Of a stretch of DNA of 30,347 nucleotides, positions 1 through 6,716 are shown piece by piece. This DNA is from a virus. Below the pieces are notes generated by a model. That model saw nothing but the letters and a program-made list of their open reading frames with translations. It was not told where the DNA came from and searched no databases. A program made the position numbers and the translations under genes. Position 1 is the stretch's first letter. Every line of letters starts with the position of its first letter. The stretch covers positions 1 to 30,347 of IMG/VR virus record IMGVR_UViG_3300009332_000248; one strand, written 5' to 3'.

Positions 1-58
1 TTTGTTAATTTTAATTTACAATGATAATATTAATAACACAGACACACACACATGACTT

Positions 59-268
59 ATGAACGTGAATAAAGAGGCTGCAGGAGAGGCTAGGAGTAAA
101 ATTTTCTGCTCATTAGTAATGACTGAGGGAAAAATCAAACGAGGAGTGCTAATTAGTCGTATGCACATATCTGATCAGACCTTTGCTAGAGAGTATATGT
201 CCTATCTTGAGCAGTACCCAAATATCCACTATTCAACACAGAATAGGGAGTTTACATATCAACCTTGA
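59..268 (+). CDS. Small hypothetical protein, winged-helix-like
   Basis: A 69 aa protein of unknown function. The middle part (GKIKRGVLISRM, then SDQTFAREYMSYLEQ) reads as two helices followed by a short beta hairpin (IHYSTQNREFTY), the order seen in small winged-helix DNA-binding domains, so a viral regulator is possible. An earlier ATG at 52 stops after six codons, so the ATG used here is the first usable one. The preceding 58 bases are very A/T-rich (TTAATTTTAATTTA) and could hold its promoter. The next gene starts inside this stop codon (TTGA). The fold assignment is by eye and weak. Confidence 0.55.
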   Translation: MNVNKEAAGEARSKIFCSLVMTEGKIKRGVLISRMHISDQTFAREYMSYLEQYPNIHYSTQNREFTYQP

Positions 269-447
269 AACGCTGCAGCCCGTGTAACAAATCACGACAC
301 TATCAGTGCCAAGGCAAATCCTGTGAGTGTAAATGCACCCAGTATGAGGACACAGTGAAAAACAGAGTAGACGAGCCCCATGAATACACAAAGGAATCTC
401 AGGAGGAATTTGAGGCATTAATGGAGCAGTGGAAAAAAACCCACTAA
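265..447 (+). CDS. Small Cys-rich, probably zinc-binding protein
   Basis: A 60 aa protein. Six cysteines (4, 7, 15, 20, 22, 24) and a histidine (12) lie in the first 25 residues, ending in CECKC; the remainder is charged and helical. This suggests one compact metal site and a helical tail. The start is TTG, overlapping the previous stop as TTGA, a junction used repeatedly in this window. A CxCxC ending recurs in another small protein (2207-2323), suggesting a viral family. Function unknown. Confidence 0.6.
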   Translation: MKRCSPCNKSRHYQCQGKSCECKCTQYEDTVKNRVDEPHEYTKESQEEFEALMEQWKKTH

Positions 448-488
448 CCTTTTTTATTTATTTAGTTAATTGATTTAATATGTAAATG

Positions 489-497
489 CTTAAATAA
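489..497 (+). promoter_or_regulatory. TATA-like box, early type
   Basis: CTTAAATAA lies in the 77 nt gap before the next gene and is followed by AAAGTATTAG, resembling the downstream part of the cassette promoters at 12.9-17 kb. The start codon is about 33 nt downstream, so a short leader containing AAGGA is likely. Confidence 0.45.
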
Positions 498-524
498 AGT
501 ATTAGTTTTTAGGAATGTAAGGAA

Positions 525-692
525 ATGAGTACCGTATCTAAAGAATTAGAATTAGCCAGAAAAAATTACGCTAGAGGCGATTTATGTCGCCATTTACACC
601 CTACAATGCCATTTAGAATCCCAAAATGTGATTTTGTCCAAGTGGACTGCATGGTATGTGGGAAAATTTTACAGAGGGTTTATGATCAATGA
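525..692 (+). CDS. Small zinc-finger-like protein
   Basis: A 55 aa protein reading MSTVSKELELARKNYARGD at its N-terminus, then C21xxH23xH25, C35 and C42xxC45: a helix followed by a candidate zinc site. It is the first gene of a chain of eleven genes, nearly all overlapping, and its stop overlaps the next start as ATGA. AAGGA sits just before the ATG. Function unknown; the regular overlap and unbroken frame are the main evidence that it is real. Confidence 0.6.
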   Translation: MSTVSKELELARKNYARGDLCRHLHPTMPFRIPKCDFVQVDCMVCGKILQRVYDQ

Positions 693-970
693 GTCAAGAA
701 GAAAAATCCGCCTACTACTCAGTCAGAATGAGAATGGGCGACGTAACAAGTCCAAAAGACCTCATAGGTACCAAAGATTTCACAGTTGAAATCACTATGG
801 GTAATCAGGACGCTCTAGTCATTAGAGACAAAGCAGACGTAGCCAAAATAGAGAACAAATCTGTATTTGATTTGGTAGAGGATCTATTTGTCCAGAGAGA
901 CGAATGGAATAAGAAACCAAACAGAGGCTACAAGTTTGTAGACCAAATTTCCAAGGAGGAGTCTAAATGA
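689..970 (+). CDS. Hypothetical protein
   Basis: A 93 aa charged protein with no recognised domain. The first part (SVRMRMGDV, FTVEITMG, ALVIRD) looks beta-rich and the end (SVFDLVEDLFVQRDEW) helical, so a small globular fold is expected. Translation is probably coupled to the upstream gene by the ATGA overlap and to the downstream one by another ATGA. No signal peptide, membrane segment or metal motif is visible. Confidence 0.6.
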   Translation: MSQEEKSAYYSVRMRMGDVTSPKDLIGTKDFTVEITMGNQDALVIRDKADVAKIENKSVFDLVEDLFVQRDEWNKKPNRGYKFVDQISKEESK

Positions 971-1029
971 CTTCCCTTATTTTTTACTCACTATTTTACA
1001 CAAACTTAGTGGGGGGGAGAGGACTTTGA
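967..1029 (+). CDS. 20-residue hydrophobic peptide (micro-ORF)
   Basis: A 20-codon frame that starts in an ATGA overlap with the previous stop and ends in a TTGA overlap with the next start, bridging what would otherwise be a gap. The peptide is mostly hydrophobic and aromatic (SLIFYSLFYTNLV) and could insert in a membrane. Its 3' end contains a G-rich Shine-Dalgarno-like tract (GGGGGGAGAGG) for the next gene. It may be a real micropeptide or simply a translational coupler. Confidence 0.4.
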   Translation: MTSLIFYSLFYTNLVGGRGL

Positions 1030-1274
1030 CGTTAGGTTCATTTCCAACCTCTCCTCAATACGATTTTTCATTAATGGATACAAAGCCTGAGGAACTAATT
1101 GCAGGACAGGTAGCCCCTAAACACAAAATGCAGTATTTCTGTAGACTCTGCAGGAAATATGATGTAAGAACCCCAAAGACCCACCTCAGAGACGAGCATA
1201 ACACAGATTACAGAGCCACACAAAACAAAAGTTATGATGATATTATCAAGTGTTTATTCAGGGAGGTCTACTAA
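1026..1274 (+). CDS. C2H2-type zinc-finger protein
   Basis: An 82 aa protein. C39xxC42, a spacer of about 10 residues, then H53xxxxxH59 (FCRLCRKYDV...THLRDEHN) is the pattern of a single classical C2H2 finger, usually a nucleic-acid-binding unit. The TTG start is supported by GGGGGGAGAGGAC immediately upstream and the TTGA overlap; a downstream ATG at 1074 is the alternative. A single finger in a small archaeal-virus protein fits a transcription factor, but the target is unknown. Confidence 0.65.
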   Translation: MTLGSFPTSPQYDFSLMDTKPEELIAGQVAPKHKMQYFCRLCRKYDVRTPKTHLRDEHNTDYRATQNKSYDDIIKCLFREVY

Positions 1275-1381
1275 TGCGGTGTCCTGAATGTCTACTGAAA
1301 ATCATTACCTATGAGCCAGTATCTTATCCGTTTACCTGTCCAAGTTGTCACTGCGATATACATGAGGAGGGAGACGACTAA
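1274..1381 (+). CDS. 35 aa zinc-ribbon-like micro-protein
   Basis: Two CxxC knuckles, C3PEC6 and C22PSC25 plus C27, separated by 15 residues, make a minimal zinc ribbon. The start overlaps the upstream stop in TAATG, and its own stop overlaps the next start in another TAATG. No function can be named; short zinc ribbons in archaeal viruses are often taken as nucleic-acid or protein adaptors. Confidence 0.55.
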   Translation: MRCPECLLKIITYEPVSYPFTCPSCHCDIHEEGDD

Positions 1382-1521
1382 TGAGCAGAAATACTCAAAA
1401 AGTCAGATTTGGTATGTGTCTAAAATGTGGCTGCAGCATAGATGATAGTCGTATTGAGACATGGTGCCAGACCTGTTTTGAGATTATGAGAAAATCCCAC
1501 ACGGAGACACTATGTCAATAA
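1381..1521 (+). CDS. 46 aa zinc-ribbon-like protein
   Basis: C13xxC16xC18 and C29xxC32 form another short zinc ribbon (MCLKCGC ... WCQTC), followed by a basic helix (FEIMRKSH). It sits between overlapping neighbours: TAATG at the front and a 10 nt overlap with the coiled-coil gene behind. Function unknown. Confidence 0.55.
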   Translation: MSRNTQKVRFGMCLKCGCSIDDSRIETWCQTCFEIMRKSHTETLCQ

Positions 1522-1706
1522 GTCCCCTAGCAGGCGATATTAAGATGGCTGCAGACCCTACACTCATGTCTATGTATAAGAAAATTAACGAATTAGTAGG
1601 AGCCAGTAATGATGATTTTAAATCCGTATACAAACTACAGGGAGAGATAGCAGCCCTACAAAAGGAACTCAAGGACATTAAAATGAGAATGATGAACTTT
1701 GGGTAG
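1512..1706 (+). CDS. Small coiled-coil protein
   Basis: A 64 aa protein whose second half (DDFKSVYKLQGEIAALQKEL onward) has heptad-like spacing of L/I/M and is probably a coiled coil; the first half contains another helix (MYKKINELV). No enzymatic motif. It could oligomerise or be a small regulator. It directly precedes the DNA methyltransferase gene. Confidence 0.55.
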   Translation: MSISPLAGDIKMAADPTLMSMYKKINELVGASNDDFKSVYKLQGEIAALQKELKDIKMRMMNFG

Positions 1707-1710
1707 TTAT

Positions 1711-2124
1711 ATGCCACCTAGCAAGTCTGACACTCATATTACGCCAGACGAGGTATTTGATAAAATCAAGGAGTTAGGCTGGGGGGAGTCTAATTTCTTT
1801 TATGACCCATGCCCTGCAGACTCTAAAATAGATGGATTAATCACATCATGGCACAAATGGAACTATGTAAATCCCCCATACGGTAACGGCTCAAAAGATA
1901 AGGACGGTAATACATTACTGGCTAGATTCGTTAAAAAAGCCATAGAGGAGGTAGAACTAGGACATTTCTCAATTATGCTATTACCTAGTAAGACTGATCA
2001 AAAATGGTTCCACTGGCTATTAGAGAGAGAGTATTCTATGTATTGGTTCGACCATAGGCTAAAATTCAAAAATAACAAGTGGGCAGCCACTCAACCTCAT
2101 TTCCTAGTGGAGATAGCACCATGA
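1711..2124 (+). CDS. DNA N6-adenine methyltransferase, Dam-type (phage family)
   Basis: This enzyme would transfer a methyl group from S-adenosylmethionine to adenine N6 in DNA. Diagnostic features are DPCPA (residues 32-36), DGLITSW, the catalytic NPPY (54-57) and a later LLPSKTDQKWFHW segment, all in the order of the phage N-6-adenine methyltransferase family (Dam, PF05869). At 137 aa it is a little short at the N-terminus. The ATG chosen leaves a 4 nt gap after the upstream stop; an in-frame TTG at 1699 would add four residues and overlap. Likely role: protection of viral DNA from host restriction, or marking of viral DNA. The target sequence cannot be read from the protein; the excess of CTGCAG in this genome is a candidate. 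Confidence 0.88.
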   Translation: MPPSKSDTHITPDEVFDKIKELGWGESNFFYDPCPADSKIDGLITSWHKWNYVNPPYGNGSKDKDGNTLLARFVKKAIEEVELGHFSIMLLPSKTDQKWFHWLLEREYSMYWFDHRLKFKNNKWAATQPHFLVEIAP

Positions 2125-2210
2125 GGGAGGATACTAAATTATTCATAGTTGGAGCAATAATGTTCGCTGCAGGGTGGTACATACACGCTCTAGGAGTATT
2201 TCTAAAATGA
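2121..2210 (+). CDS. 29 aa single-pass membrane peptide
   Basis: A short polar N-terminus (MREDTK) is followed by one hydrophobic segment, LFIVGAIMFAAGWYIHALGV, which would span the membrane once. It overlaps both neighbours as ATGA, so it is embedded in the operon rather than a chance frame. Function unknown. Confidence 0.5.
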   Translation: MREDTKLFIVGAIMFAAGWYIHALGVFLK

Positions 2211-2323
2211 GTCTAATCGAGAGAACTAAATCCCATAGGTGCTTTAACTATCAGCACAGTATGTGTAAGGGAGTATTCAAGAAAAACGGCTATAAGAAAT
2301 GTGAGTGCGATTGCCATGACTAA
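2207..2323 (+). CDS. 38 aa Cys/His-rich protein
   Basis: Five cysteines and several histidines, ending in C32xC34xC36H37. The tail resembles the CECKC segment of the protein at 265-447, so the two may be paralogues. Probably zinc-binding. ATGA overlap at the front, 8 nt overlap at the back. Confidence 0.5.
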   Translation: MSLIERTKSHRCFNYQHSMCKGVFKKNGYKKCECDCHD

Positions 2324-2453
2324 CCCCTCTCCCCCTCAAACTCCCCCACACCCCAAATGTGGAATAATGGGGACTATCAAGTCTGATGAGAAATGCAATG
2401 AATGTGGGGAATGGTTCGGAGACCATAAGGACGACTGTAAGTTAAATATTTAA
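2316..2453 (+). CDS. 45 aa zinc-finger-like protein with Pro-rich N-terminus
   Basis: Begins with a proline-rich stretch (NPSPPQTPPHP) and continues with C15, then C27xxC30 and H37xxxC41 (CNECGEWFGDHKDDC), a compact C-C-H-C zinc-finger pattern. Last gene of the overlapping chain; its end overlaps the promoter of the next transcription unit. Function unknown. Confidence 0.5.
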   Translation: MTNPSPPQTPPHPKCGIMGTIKSDEKCNECGEWFGDHKDDCKLNI

Positions 2454-2455
2454 AT
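2442..2455 (+). promoter_or_regulatory. Cassette-type double TATA-like promoter
   Basis: TTAAATATTTAAAT followed 22 nt after the first A of the second TTTAAA by GTG GAA ATG. This is the arrangement repeated in the 12.9-17 kb island and implies a leaderless transcript starting at the GTG. Confidence 0.6.
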
Positions 2456-2473
2456 GAGTACCACTAATGAATA

Positions 2474-2887
2474 GTGGAAATGATCCAAAAAGCAAATAAC
2501 ATCGAATACGAATACTCAGGTCATTACCGTGGTAGACGTCAAGGAGAGGCTAAATTACTTAGAGCCATTAAGAATGTCTATGAGGGGCACAATATCAAAT
2601 CTGTCAAACTCATGGTCTACGACAATGACGACTATCCAAGAAAGAGGGTCTATTCTCTCTCAATCATGATGAGAATCCCAGAGAACCATGAGGAGTCAGA
2701 CCGTATAGGCGGTAAGTTCTTTTACAGACACGCAAAACTTGGCTCCCTTGAGGTAGAGAAAATACTTGAAATCTACAAAGGGTTCAAGTTTGACGGTGTG
2801 GACTTTAGTGATTCTTACATGGATAAGAGGAGGGATCTTAGACAACCTGAGGTCGAATTAAGTTTTAGACGTGAAGTCAAGGCTTAA
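2474..2887 (+). CDS. Hypothetical protein, MEM-start family
   Basis: A 137 aa basic protein with no recognised domain. The N-terminal MEMIQ and the DNA context AGTGGAAATGATCCAA are nearly identical to the start of the minus-strand gene ending at 13107, and the MEM start recurs in three more genes. The GTG start is preferred because it sits where the upstream promoter predicts transcription to begin; the ATG at 2480 is the alternative. Secondary structure looks alpha/beta (SVKLMVYDND, VYSLSIMMRI). A T8 run follows the stop directly. Confidence 0.6.
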   Translation: MEMIQKANNIEYEYSGHYRGRRQGEAKLLRAIKNVYEGHNIKSVKLMVYDNDDYPRKRVYSLSIMMRIPENHEESDRIGGKFFYRHAKLGSLEVEKILEIYKGFKFDGVDFSDSYMDKRRDLRQPEVELSFRREVKA

Positions 2888-2895
2888 TTTTTTTT
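2888..2895 (+). terminator. Oligo-T terminator (T8)
   Basis: Eight T residues follow the TAA stop immediately. The same stop+T6-8 arrangement closes at least seven other transcription units here, as expected for archaeal T-tract termination. Confidence 0.6.
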
Positions 2896-2923
2896 AAACC
2901 CCATTTTGACCTCCTTTTACCAT

Positions 2924-2976
2924 TCTGACCGTAAATATTACCCCGATTGATTATCCGAGGTATTGTTATGGTCAGA
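2924..2976 (+). other. Imperfect long hairpin in a 145 nt intergenic gap
   Basis: TCTGACC (2924-2930) and GGTCAGA (2970-2976) form a perfect 7 bp outer stem. Inside, TACC-CG (2939-2945) pairs with CG-GGTA (2956-2962) with one C/A mismatch and a 10 nt loop. The element lies between a terminator and the packaging genes. It could be a regulatory RNA structure, a protein-binding site or a packaging-related signal; none of these is shown. The rest of the gap ends in a C-rich tract before the next ATG. Confidence 0.4.
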
Positions 2977-3032
2977 TTTGCTCCTACAGTTAATTATTAA
3001 CACATTTAACCACCCCACCCCCCTAGTATTTA

Positions 3033-3317
3033 ATGACTAAAGGTCAAAGCCTAGTAGAGCATTATTCTAAATCTAATCATAATATGCACGATAAACTAAT
3101 GAAACGATTTATGCTAAGTGACAGAGACGACGACGTAGAAATGATGATTAAATTAGCCTCAAGCATAGCCTATATGCAGCAGACCCAGACCACACTTACA
3201 AAGAATCTATACGTAGAGCAGCACATTAAAGACATTAACCGTAAACTGGACAGAATCCCTCCAGAGGTATTGCAGAGCACTATGAGCCCTGCTGTGTTGG
3301 AGCCTATTGAGACTTAA
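3033..3317 (+). CDS. Hypothetical protein; candidate small terminase subunit by position
   Basis: A 94 aa, largely helical protein directly upstream of and overlapping (TAATG) the large terminase gene. Small terminase subunits usually sit there and contain an N-terminal helix-turn-helix and a helical oligomerisation region; here two long helical stretches are visible (DDDVEMMIKLASSIAYMQQ and KDINRKLDRI). No clear helix-turn-helix motif is seen and the protein is short for the family, so the assignment rests mainly on context. Confidence 0.45.
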   Translation: MTKGQSLVEHYSKSNHNMHDKLMKRFMLSDRDDDVEMMIKLASSIAYMQQTQTTLTKNLYVEQHIKDINRKLDRIPPEVLQSTMSPAVLEPIET

Positions 3318-5185
3318 TGACAGGTACTATATCCACAGAACTTAACAAGATAGCCAAACGAATGAGCGTAGAGGCTGCCGTAGTTTTACCTAAATTACAT
3401 AAAAATGACTGGGAGTTTGCTCTCCATGATAGGAAATTCATTGGAGGCACTGAGAGGAAATGGGATCTCATACCATTCTACCCACCTATTTACTTAGACA
3501 ACCACCCATCAAAGACAATCCTCGCAGGCAGACAGACTCACAAAACTACCTATGCTGCAGATAAGGTAGCAAGCAAACTACTACGCAATAAGGGCAAAGA
3601 AGTCACATACGTGGCAGACAATGAGCCCCACAAATCAGCATTTAGTAGACAACGATTTAGACGTGAGACCATGCTGGCTAATGATAATCTAAGGGCTTAT
3701 CTCCCACATGGAGGACGTGCTGCAGTAGATACTCTGGAGTGCTTGAATGGCTCAGTTGGCTACATGGTCACAGACGAGGGAGAATACAAGAACGTAGAGG
3801 GTAAGAGTAATTATTATCTAGCCTTTGACGAGACACAATACCATGATTACCAATTTGTATCTCATGCTACCTACTCACTTACTCAAACACATGGACAGTT
3901 TGAGACTATGGGGATTGGAGGAGAGGCAGGCTCTGAATGGGATAACCGTTGGCTCGCAAGTGATCAAAGAGAGTGGATCTATGATGATAGCAGCGATTAT
4001 ACCGACAAAAGTACAGGACGAAAGTACGAACATCAAGGCTGGAGAAATAACCTAACCTATGATGAGTATGGCATAATTAATAACAGCCCAGAGGATCTAA
4101 AGAAAATACTAGCAGGACAATGGATACCACAAAACCCAGACGCTACAGAGGTAAGAGGCTACCACCTACCGCAAAGAATATTCCCATCTATTCCATTGAC
4201 TATTCATAGTGCCGTTAATGACTATCAAATCCCATCAAACATTAGTATAGAATGGCAGGAGAAAAATCAGCCACAGTCAATATTCCTAAGTCACTGTGAG
4301 GGCAAATTCTACAAGGCAGAGAGGAGACCTATCACTCCAGAAATGGTCAAAGCCTGCATGAGACCGTATGAATATCTAAACCTTTTATCAGGAGACGAGG
4401 TAAGAGAACTCAAGAATCAATATGGTAACGAACTCAGGGTACTGGGTGGTATTGACTTCGGATCTAGCACGACAACCCCTACAACAGTTTTGGCAATTCT
4501 CTTACACTGGAGGAAGTCAAAGCGTTATCAACTCGCATGGATTGAAAAAATCGCCCAAACAGACCACCCATACGACAAAGCCAGACATATCGCAGAAACT
4601 TTCGCAGCATACGGAGTCGATATAGCAGTTGGAGATATTGGGCATGGACAGGATATGGTACCCGTTATTCAGGACGGAGGCAGAGACTCACAGGATCAAC
4701 CATTCTCAGGACTTGGAAAATCCACATTTTACTCCTGCAGAACCATATCAGATGAAACAAAGCCCCACATGGACATTCAAGCAGACTCAGAGCCAGAGGG
4801 AGAAGAACTTGGCAGATTCCAAGTAGACAAAACTACTATCATTCAACAGTTTGTCGATTTTATAGGCTGGAAAGTAGACTGTGCTCATATCAGAGAACCA
4901 TGGAGAGAATTAACAAGAGAGGACGATCCTATCGCTATACCTAAACTTATGATCCCTTATGCTAAGAACTGGGAGACAGACTGGCTAGTTAAGGACTGGG
5001 TGCAATTAACCCGTAAGGACTTGGAAAAACAACAGGAGGGAGCAGTAGAGGACGGCAGGCAAAGAGTACGTAAGGAGTTTAACCACCCTCCAGACTCTAT
5101 GATGGCTATCATTTACTGTATGGTAGGAGATAACAATTATGATGAGGGCTCATTCAGTATTAGCAGAGTTAGACGAAAGCGGTAA
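3317..5185 (+). CDS. terL: Terminase large subunit (TerL), packaging ATPase/nuclease
   Basis: The DNA-packaging motor that binds at the portal, hydrolyses ATP and cuts concatemers. The ATPase half has a Walker A-like AGRQTHKTT (residues 70-78) and a Walker B YYLAFDE (166-172). The C-terminal RNase H-like nuclease has its acidic residues in GGIDFGS (D380), VGDIGHG (D440) and HPPDSMMA (D593). At 622 aa it is of usual length. One oddity is that the last glycine of Walker A (GKT) is histidine (HKT). It follows the candidate small terminase with a 1 nt overlap. Identification is secure from motif order and spacing. Confidence 0.93.
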   Translation: MTGTISTELNKIAKRMSVEAAVVLPKLHKNDWEFALHDRKFIGGTERKWDLIPFYPPIYLDNHPSKTILAGRQTHKTTYAADKVASKLLRNKGKEVTYVADNEPHKSAFSRQRFRRETMLANDNLRAYLPHGGRAAVDTLECLNGSVGYMVTDEGEYKNVEGKSNYYLAFDETQYHDYQFVSHATYSLTQTHGQFETMGIGGEAGSEWDNRWLASDQREWIYDDSSDYTDKSTGRKYEHQGWRNNLTYDEYGIINNSPEDLKKILAGQWIPQNPDATEVRGYHLPQRIFPSIPLTIHSAVNDYQIPSNISIEWQEKNQPQSIFLSHCEGKFYKAERRPITPEMVKACMRPYEYLNLLSGDEVRELKNQYGNELRVLGGIDFGSSTTTPTTVLAILLHWRKSKRYQLAWIEKIAQTDHPYDKARHIAETFAAYGVDIAVGDIGHGQDMVPVIQDGGRDSQDQPFSGLGKSTFYSCRTISDETKPHMDIQADSEPEGEELGRFQVDKTTIIQQFVDFIGWKVDCAHIREPWRELTREDDPIAIPKLMIPYAKNWETDWLVKDWVQLTRKDLEKQQEGAVEDGRQRVRKEFNHPPDSMMAIIYCMVGDNNYDEGSFSISRVRRKR

Positions 5186-5209
5186 ATAGGGAAATTAAAT
5201 AGTTAAACC

Positions 5210-5572
5210 ATGGATCTCGATAAATCCAAGAAATATATCATAATGGGAGTAGCACATAATGGGACTTGCTCACTTGAGCGATTTATGGTTCAAAAGGGCT
5301 ATGATGTAATCAGAAACGAGACAGCCTATAGACAGAGAACTCCTGCCATGTATGCACAACTATGGGGAGACCGCAGACCTATTTTCATTACTTCACATAA
5401 AACCCACATTACAGACCTTGACTTTATAGAAAAAGAATGGAAAGACACAGATCCTATATTCCTTAAACTATCAGATATGCAACAATATGATGATTTTCCA
5501 TGGGAGAATAAGGGCAACAAATTTACTAAAAGACCTGACTATCACAAATATGAGGACGGATTCAATGAATAG
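5210..5572 (+). CDS. Sulfotransferase-like protein, N-terminal part only
   Basis: A 120 aa protein opening with KKYIIMGVAHNGTCSLERFM: the GxxxxGTxSL segment (13-22) matches the 5'-phosphosulfate-binding loop of PAPS-dependent sulfotransferases. The usual second motif (RNPxxxxxS, 3'-phosphate binding) is not found and the protein is about half the normal length, so it may be a degenerate paralogue or a partner of the next gene, with which it overlaps by 8 nt. It is not simply the first half of a broken gene, because the next protein has its own complete P-loop. Activity is doubtful. Confidence 0.6.
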   Translation: MDLDKSKKYIIMGVAHNGTCSLERFMVQKGYDVIRNETAYRQRTPAMYAQLWGDRRPIFITSHKTHITDLDFIEKEWKDTDPIFLKLSDMQQYDDFPWENKGNKFTKRPDYHKYEDGFNE

Positions 5573-6104
5573 ATCCCCCTATATCATGGGCTTTCAGAAA
5601 TGTGGCATTAATTCTATAATCAAATGGTATACCAACAAATATCCAGACTGGGTCTCAACTATCCATACCACTGAGGACATTACGTCAGTTAATTGTCTGC
5701 CAACTTACGAACCGTTCAGAGATACGCACTTTCCTGTAGTAATAGTAAGAAATCCCGTGGACGCTATATGGTCAATGTATTGGTTCTTTGGATACCACAA
5801 AAACCACACCTTAGAGAAATTCTTGGAAATTGACAAACCCTCCATTCAATACGGTAATGAAAATCCCTGCAATAGAGTAGACTTTGAATATCACTTATCA
5901 AAATTTGACGGCTTTGAGGACGTTGTAGTCCATAAACTAGAGGATATGCCAGACATACCACACCTTAACAAAACTGAGGATATGTTCAAACAGAATAACA
6001 TGGACGGTCACAGGAAACCTAATCCACATGAGAAATTTATCATAGCAAAAGCATTAGATAATTATAACAGAAATAATCTCAAACATAAAGTGAAATTAGT
6101 ATGA
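5565..6104 (+). CDS. Sulfotransferase family protein
   Basis: A 179 aa protein with both PAPS-binding motifs of the sulfotransferase fold: a P-loop YIMGFQKCGINSI near the N-terminus and VVIVRNPVDAIWSMYWFF (58-75), in which R62 and S70 would contact the 3'-phosphate. It would move sulfate from PAPS onto a hydroxyl or amino group of a glycan, lipid or protein. The start chosen is the ATG that overlaps the previous stop by 8 nt; a longer frame from 5487 runs inside the upstream gene and lacks family residues. In a head-gene block it may modify virion or host-surface glycans (inference). It is short for the family. Confidence 0.75.
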   Translation: MNRSPYIMGFQKCGINSIIKWYTNKYPDWVSTIHTTEDITSVNCLPTYEPFRDTHFPVVIVRNPVDAIWSMYWFFGYHKNHTLEKFLEIDKPSIQYGNENPCNRVDFEYHLSKFDGFEDVVVHKLEDMPDIPHLNKTEDMFKQNNMDGHRKPNPHEKFIIAKALDNYNRNNLKHKVKLV

Positions 6105-6178
6105 ATGTCAATTTTATTAATGTATGCGATTCTTTAGGACTTGTAGACATAGAGGACTATGAATACCCAAAACCCTAA
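6101..6178 (+). CDS. 25 aa acidic micro-ORF
   Basis: A tiny frame starting in an ATGA overlap with the sulfotransferase stop and extending into the next gene by about 20 nt. The peptide is acidic (SLGLVDIEDYEYPKP). No motif. It could be a translational coupler. Confidence 0.3.
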   Translation: MNVNFINVCDSLGLVDIEDYEYPKP

Positions 6179-6293
6179 CCATATCAGACATAGATGTGTG
6201 AACGTTATGACAATTTGGCAAAGAGACAATCCATATACTCTTAGGTGCCTGCTCACTAAAGACCATGAGGGCGACTGTAGTTATGAGATGTAA
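6159..6293 (+). CDS. 44 aa Cys/His protein
   Basis: C13, then C30 ... DHEGDC40. The LTKDHEGDC ending resembles short phage proteins that end in DHxGxC/H and are thought to bind zinc. Overlaps the previous and next small genes. Function unknown. Confidence 0.5.
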   Translation: MNTQNPNHIRHRCVNVMTIWQRDNPYTLRCLLTKDHEGDCSYEM

Positions 6294-6420
6294 GACTTGT
6301 ACCAAAACAAACCTCCACAGCAAAACCAAGTTTAAACACTGTTGGATCCACGGTCAGTGTGCTAGGTGTCATTATCTAGGCTTGACAGGCGGAGGCAGGA
6401 AGCACGCAAATAGTCAATAA
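6283..6420 (+). CDS. 45 aa zinc-ribbon-like protein
   Basis: C3xxC6 and C26xxC29H30 with additional C20 and H23 (CKTC ... HCWIHGQCARCH) form a compact metal site, followed by a Gly-rich basic tail (GLTGGGRKH). It overlaps the upstream gene by 11 nt. Function unknown. Confidence 0.5.
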   Translation: MRCKTCTKTNLHSKTKFKHCWIHGQCARCHYLGLTGGGRKHANSQ

Positions 6421-6475
6421 TCGTTAATAGATAACTATATTCGTACATACTTCGCTAAGTTTTAACCGTAAGCGT

Positions 6476-6685
6476 TTGCGTTGTATTGGTTATAGGTATC
6501 ACACTGGCTGTAAGAAAATTACTAAAAACCCATACGCCCACAACTGGACTGAATGGCAGTTATGTTTTGACTGTGCTAATATCGTACACCCTGAATTTTA
6601 TAAGAATAGACCAAAGAGAGGCACTGGCGGCAAATACCTCAAGGAGAGTAACGTCAGGAATATGATCGAGATTTACAATGATTGA
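6476..6685 (+). CDS. Small Cys/His protein
   Basis: A 69 aa basic protein with C3, H9, C12 and C30xxC33 (LCFDCANIVH), compatible with one zinc site. The only in-frame starts are TTG codons, so the 5' end is uncertain. The 55 nt before it is non-coding and contains ATATTCGTAC, a 10-mer repeated upstream of the scaffold gene. It ends just before the portal promoter. Function unknown. Confidence 0.5.
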   Translation: MRCIGYRYHTGCKKITKNPYAHNWTEWQLCFDCANIVHPEFYKNRPKRGTGGKYLKESNVRNMIEIYND

Positions 6686-6694
6686 CACTTTTAT
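6684..6694 (+). promoter_or_regulatory. Late-type promoter (GACACTTTTAT) of the portal gene
   Basis: The last A of CTTTTA is 24 nt upstream of the portal ATG, the same distance as at four other late genes, implying a leaderless transcript. It overlaps the 3' end of the preceding small gene. Confidence 0.6.
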
Positions 6695-6716
6695 CGAGAT
6701 AATGCCCTAAATTATC

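Noticed and set aside
5210-6104. One sulfotransferase gene broken by a frameshift
   Set aside because: Both products have their own complete N-terminal P-loop, and the second starts with an ATG overlapping the first stop, so these are two genes.
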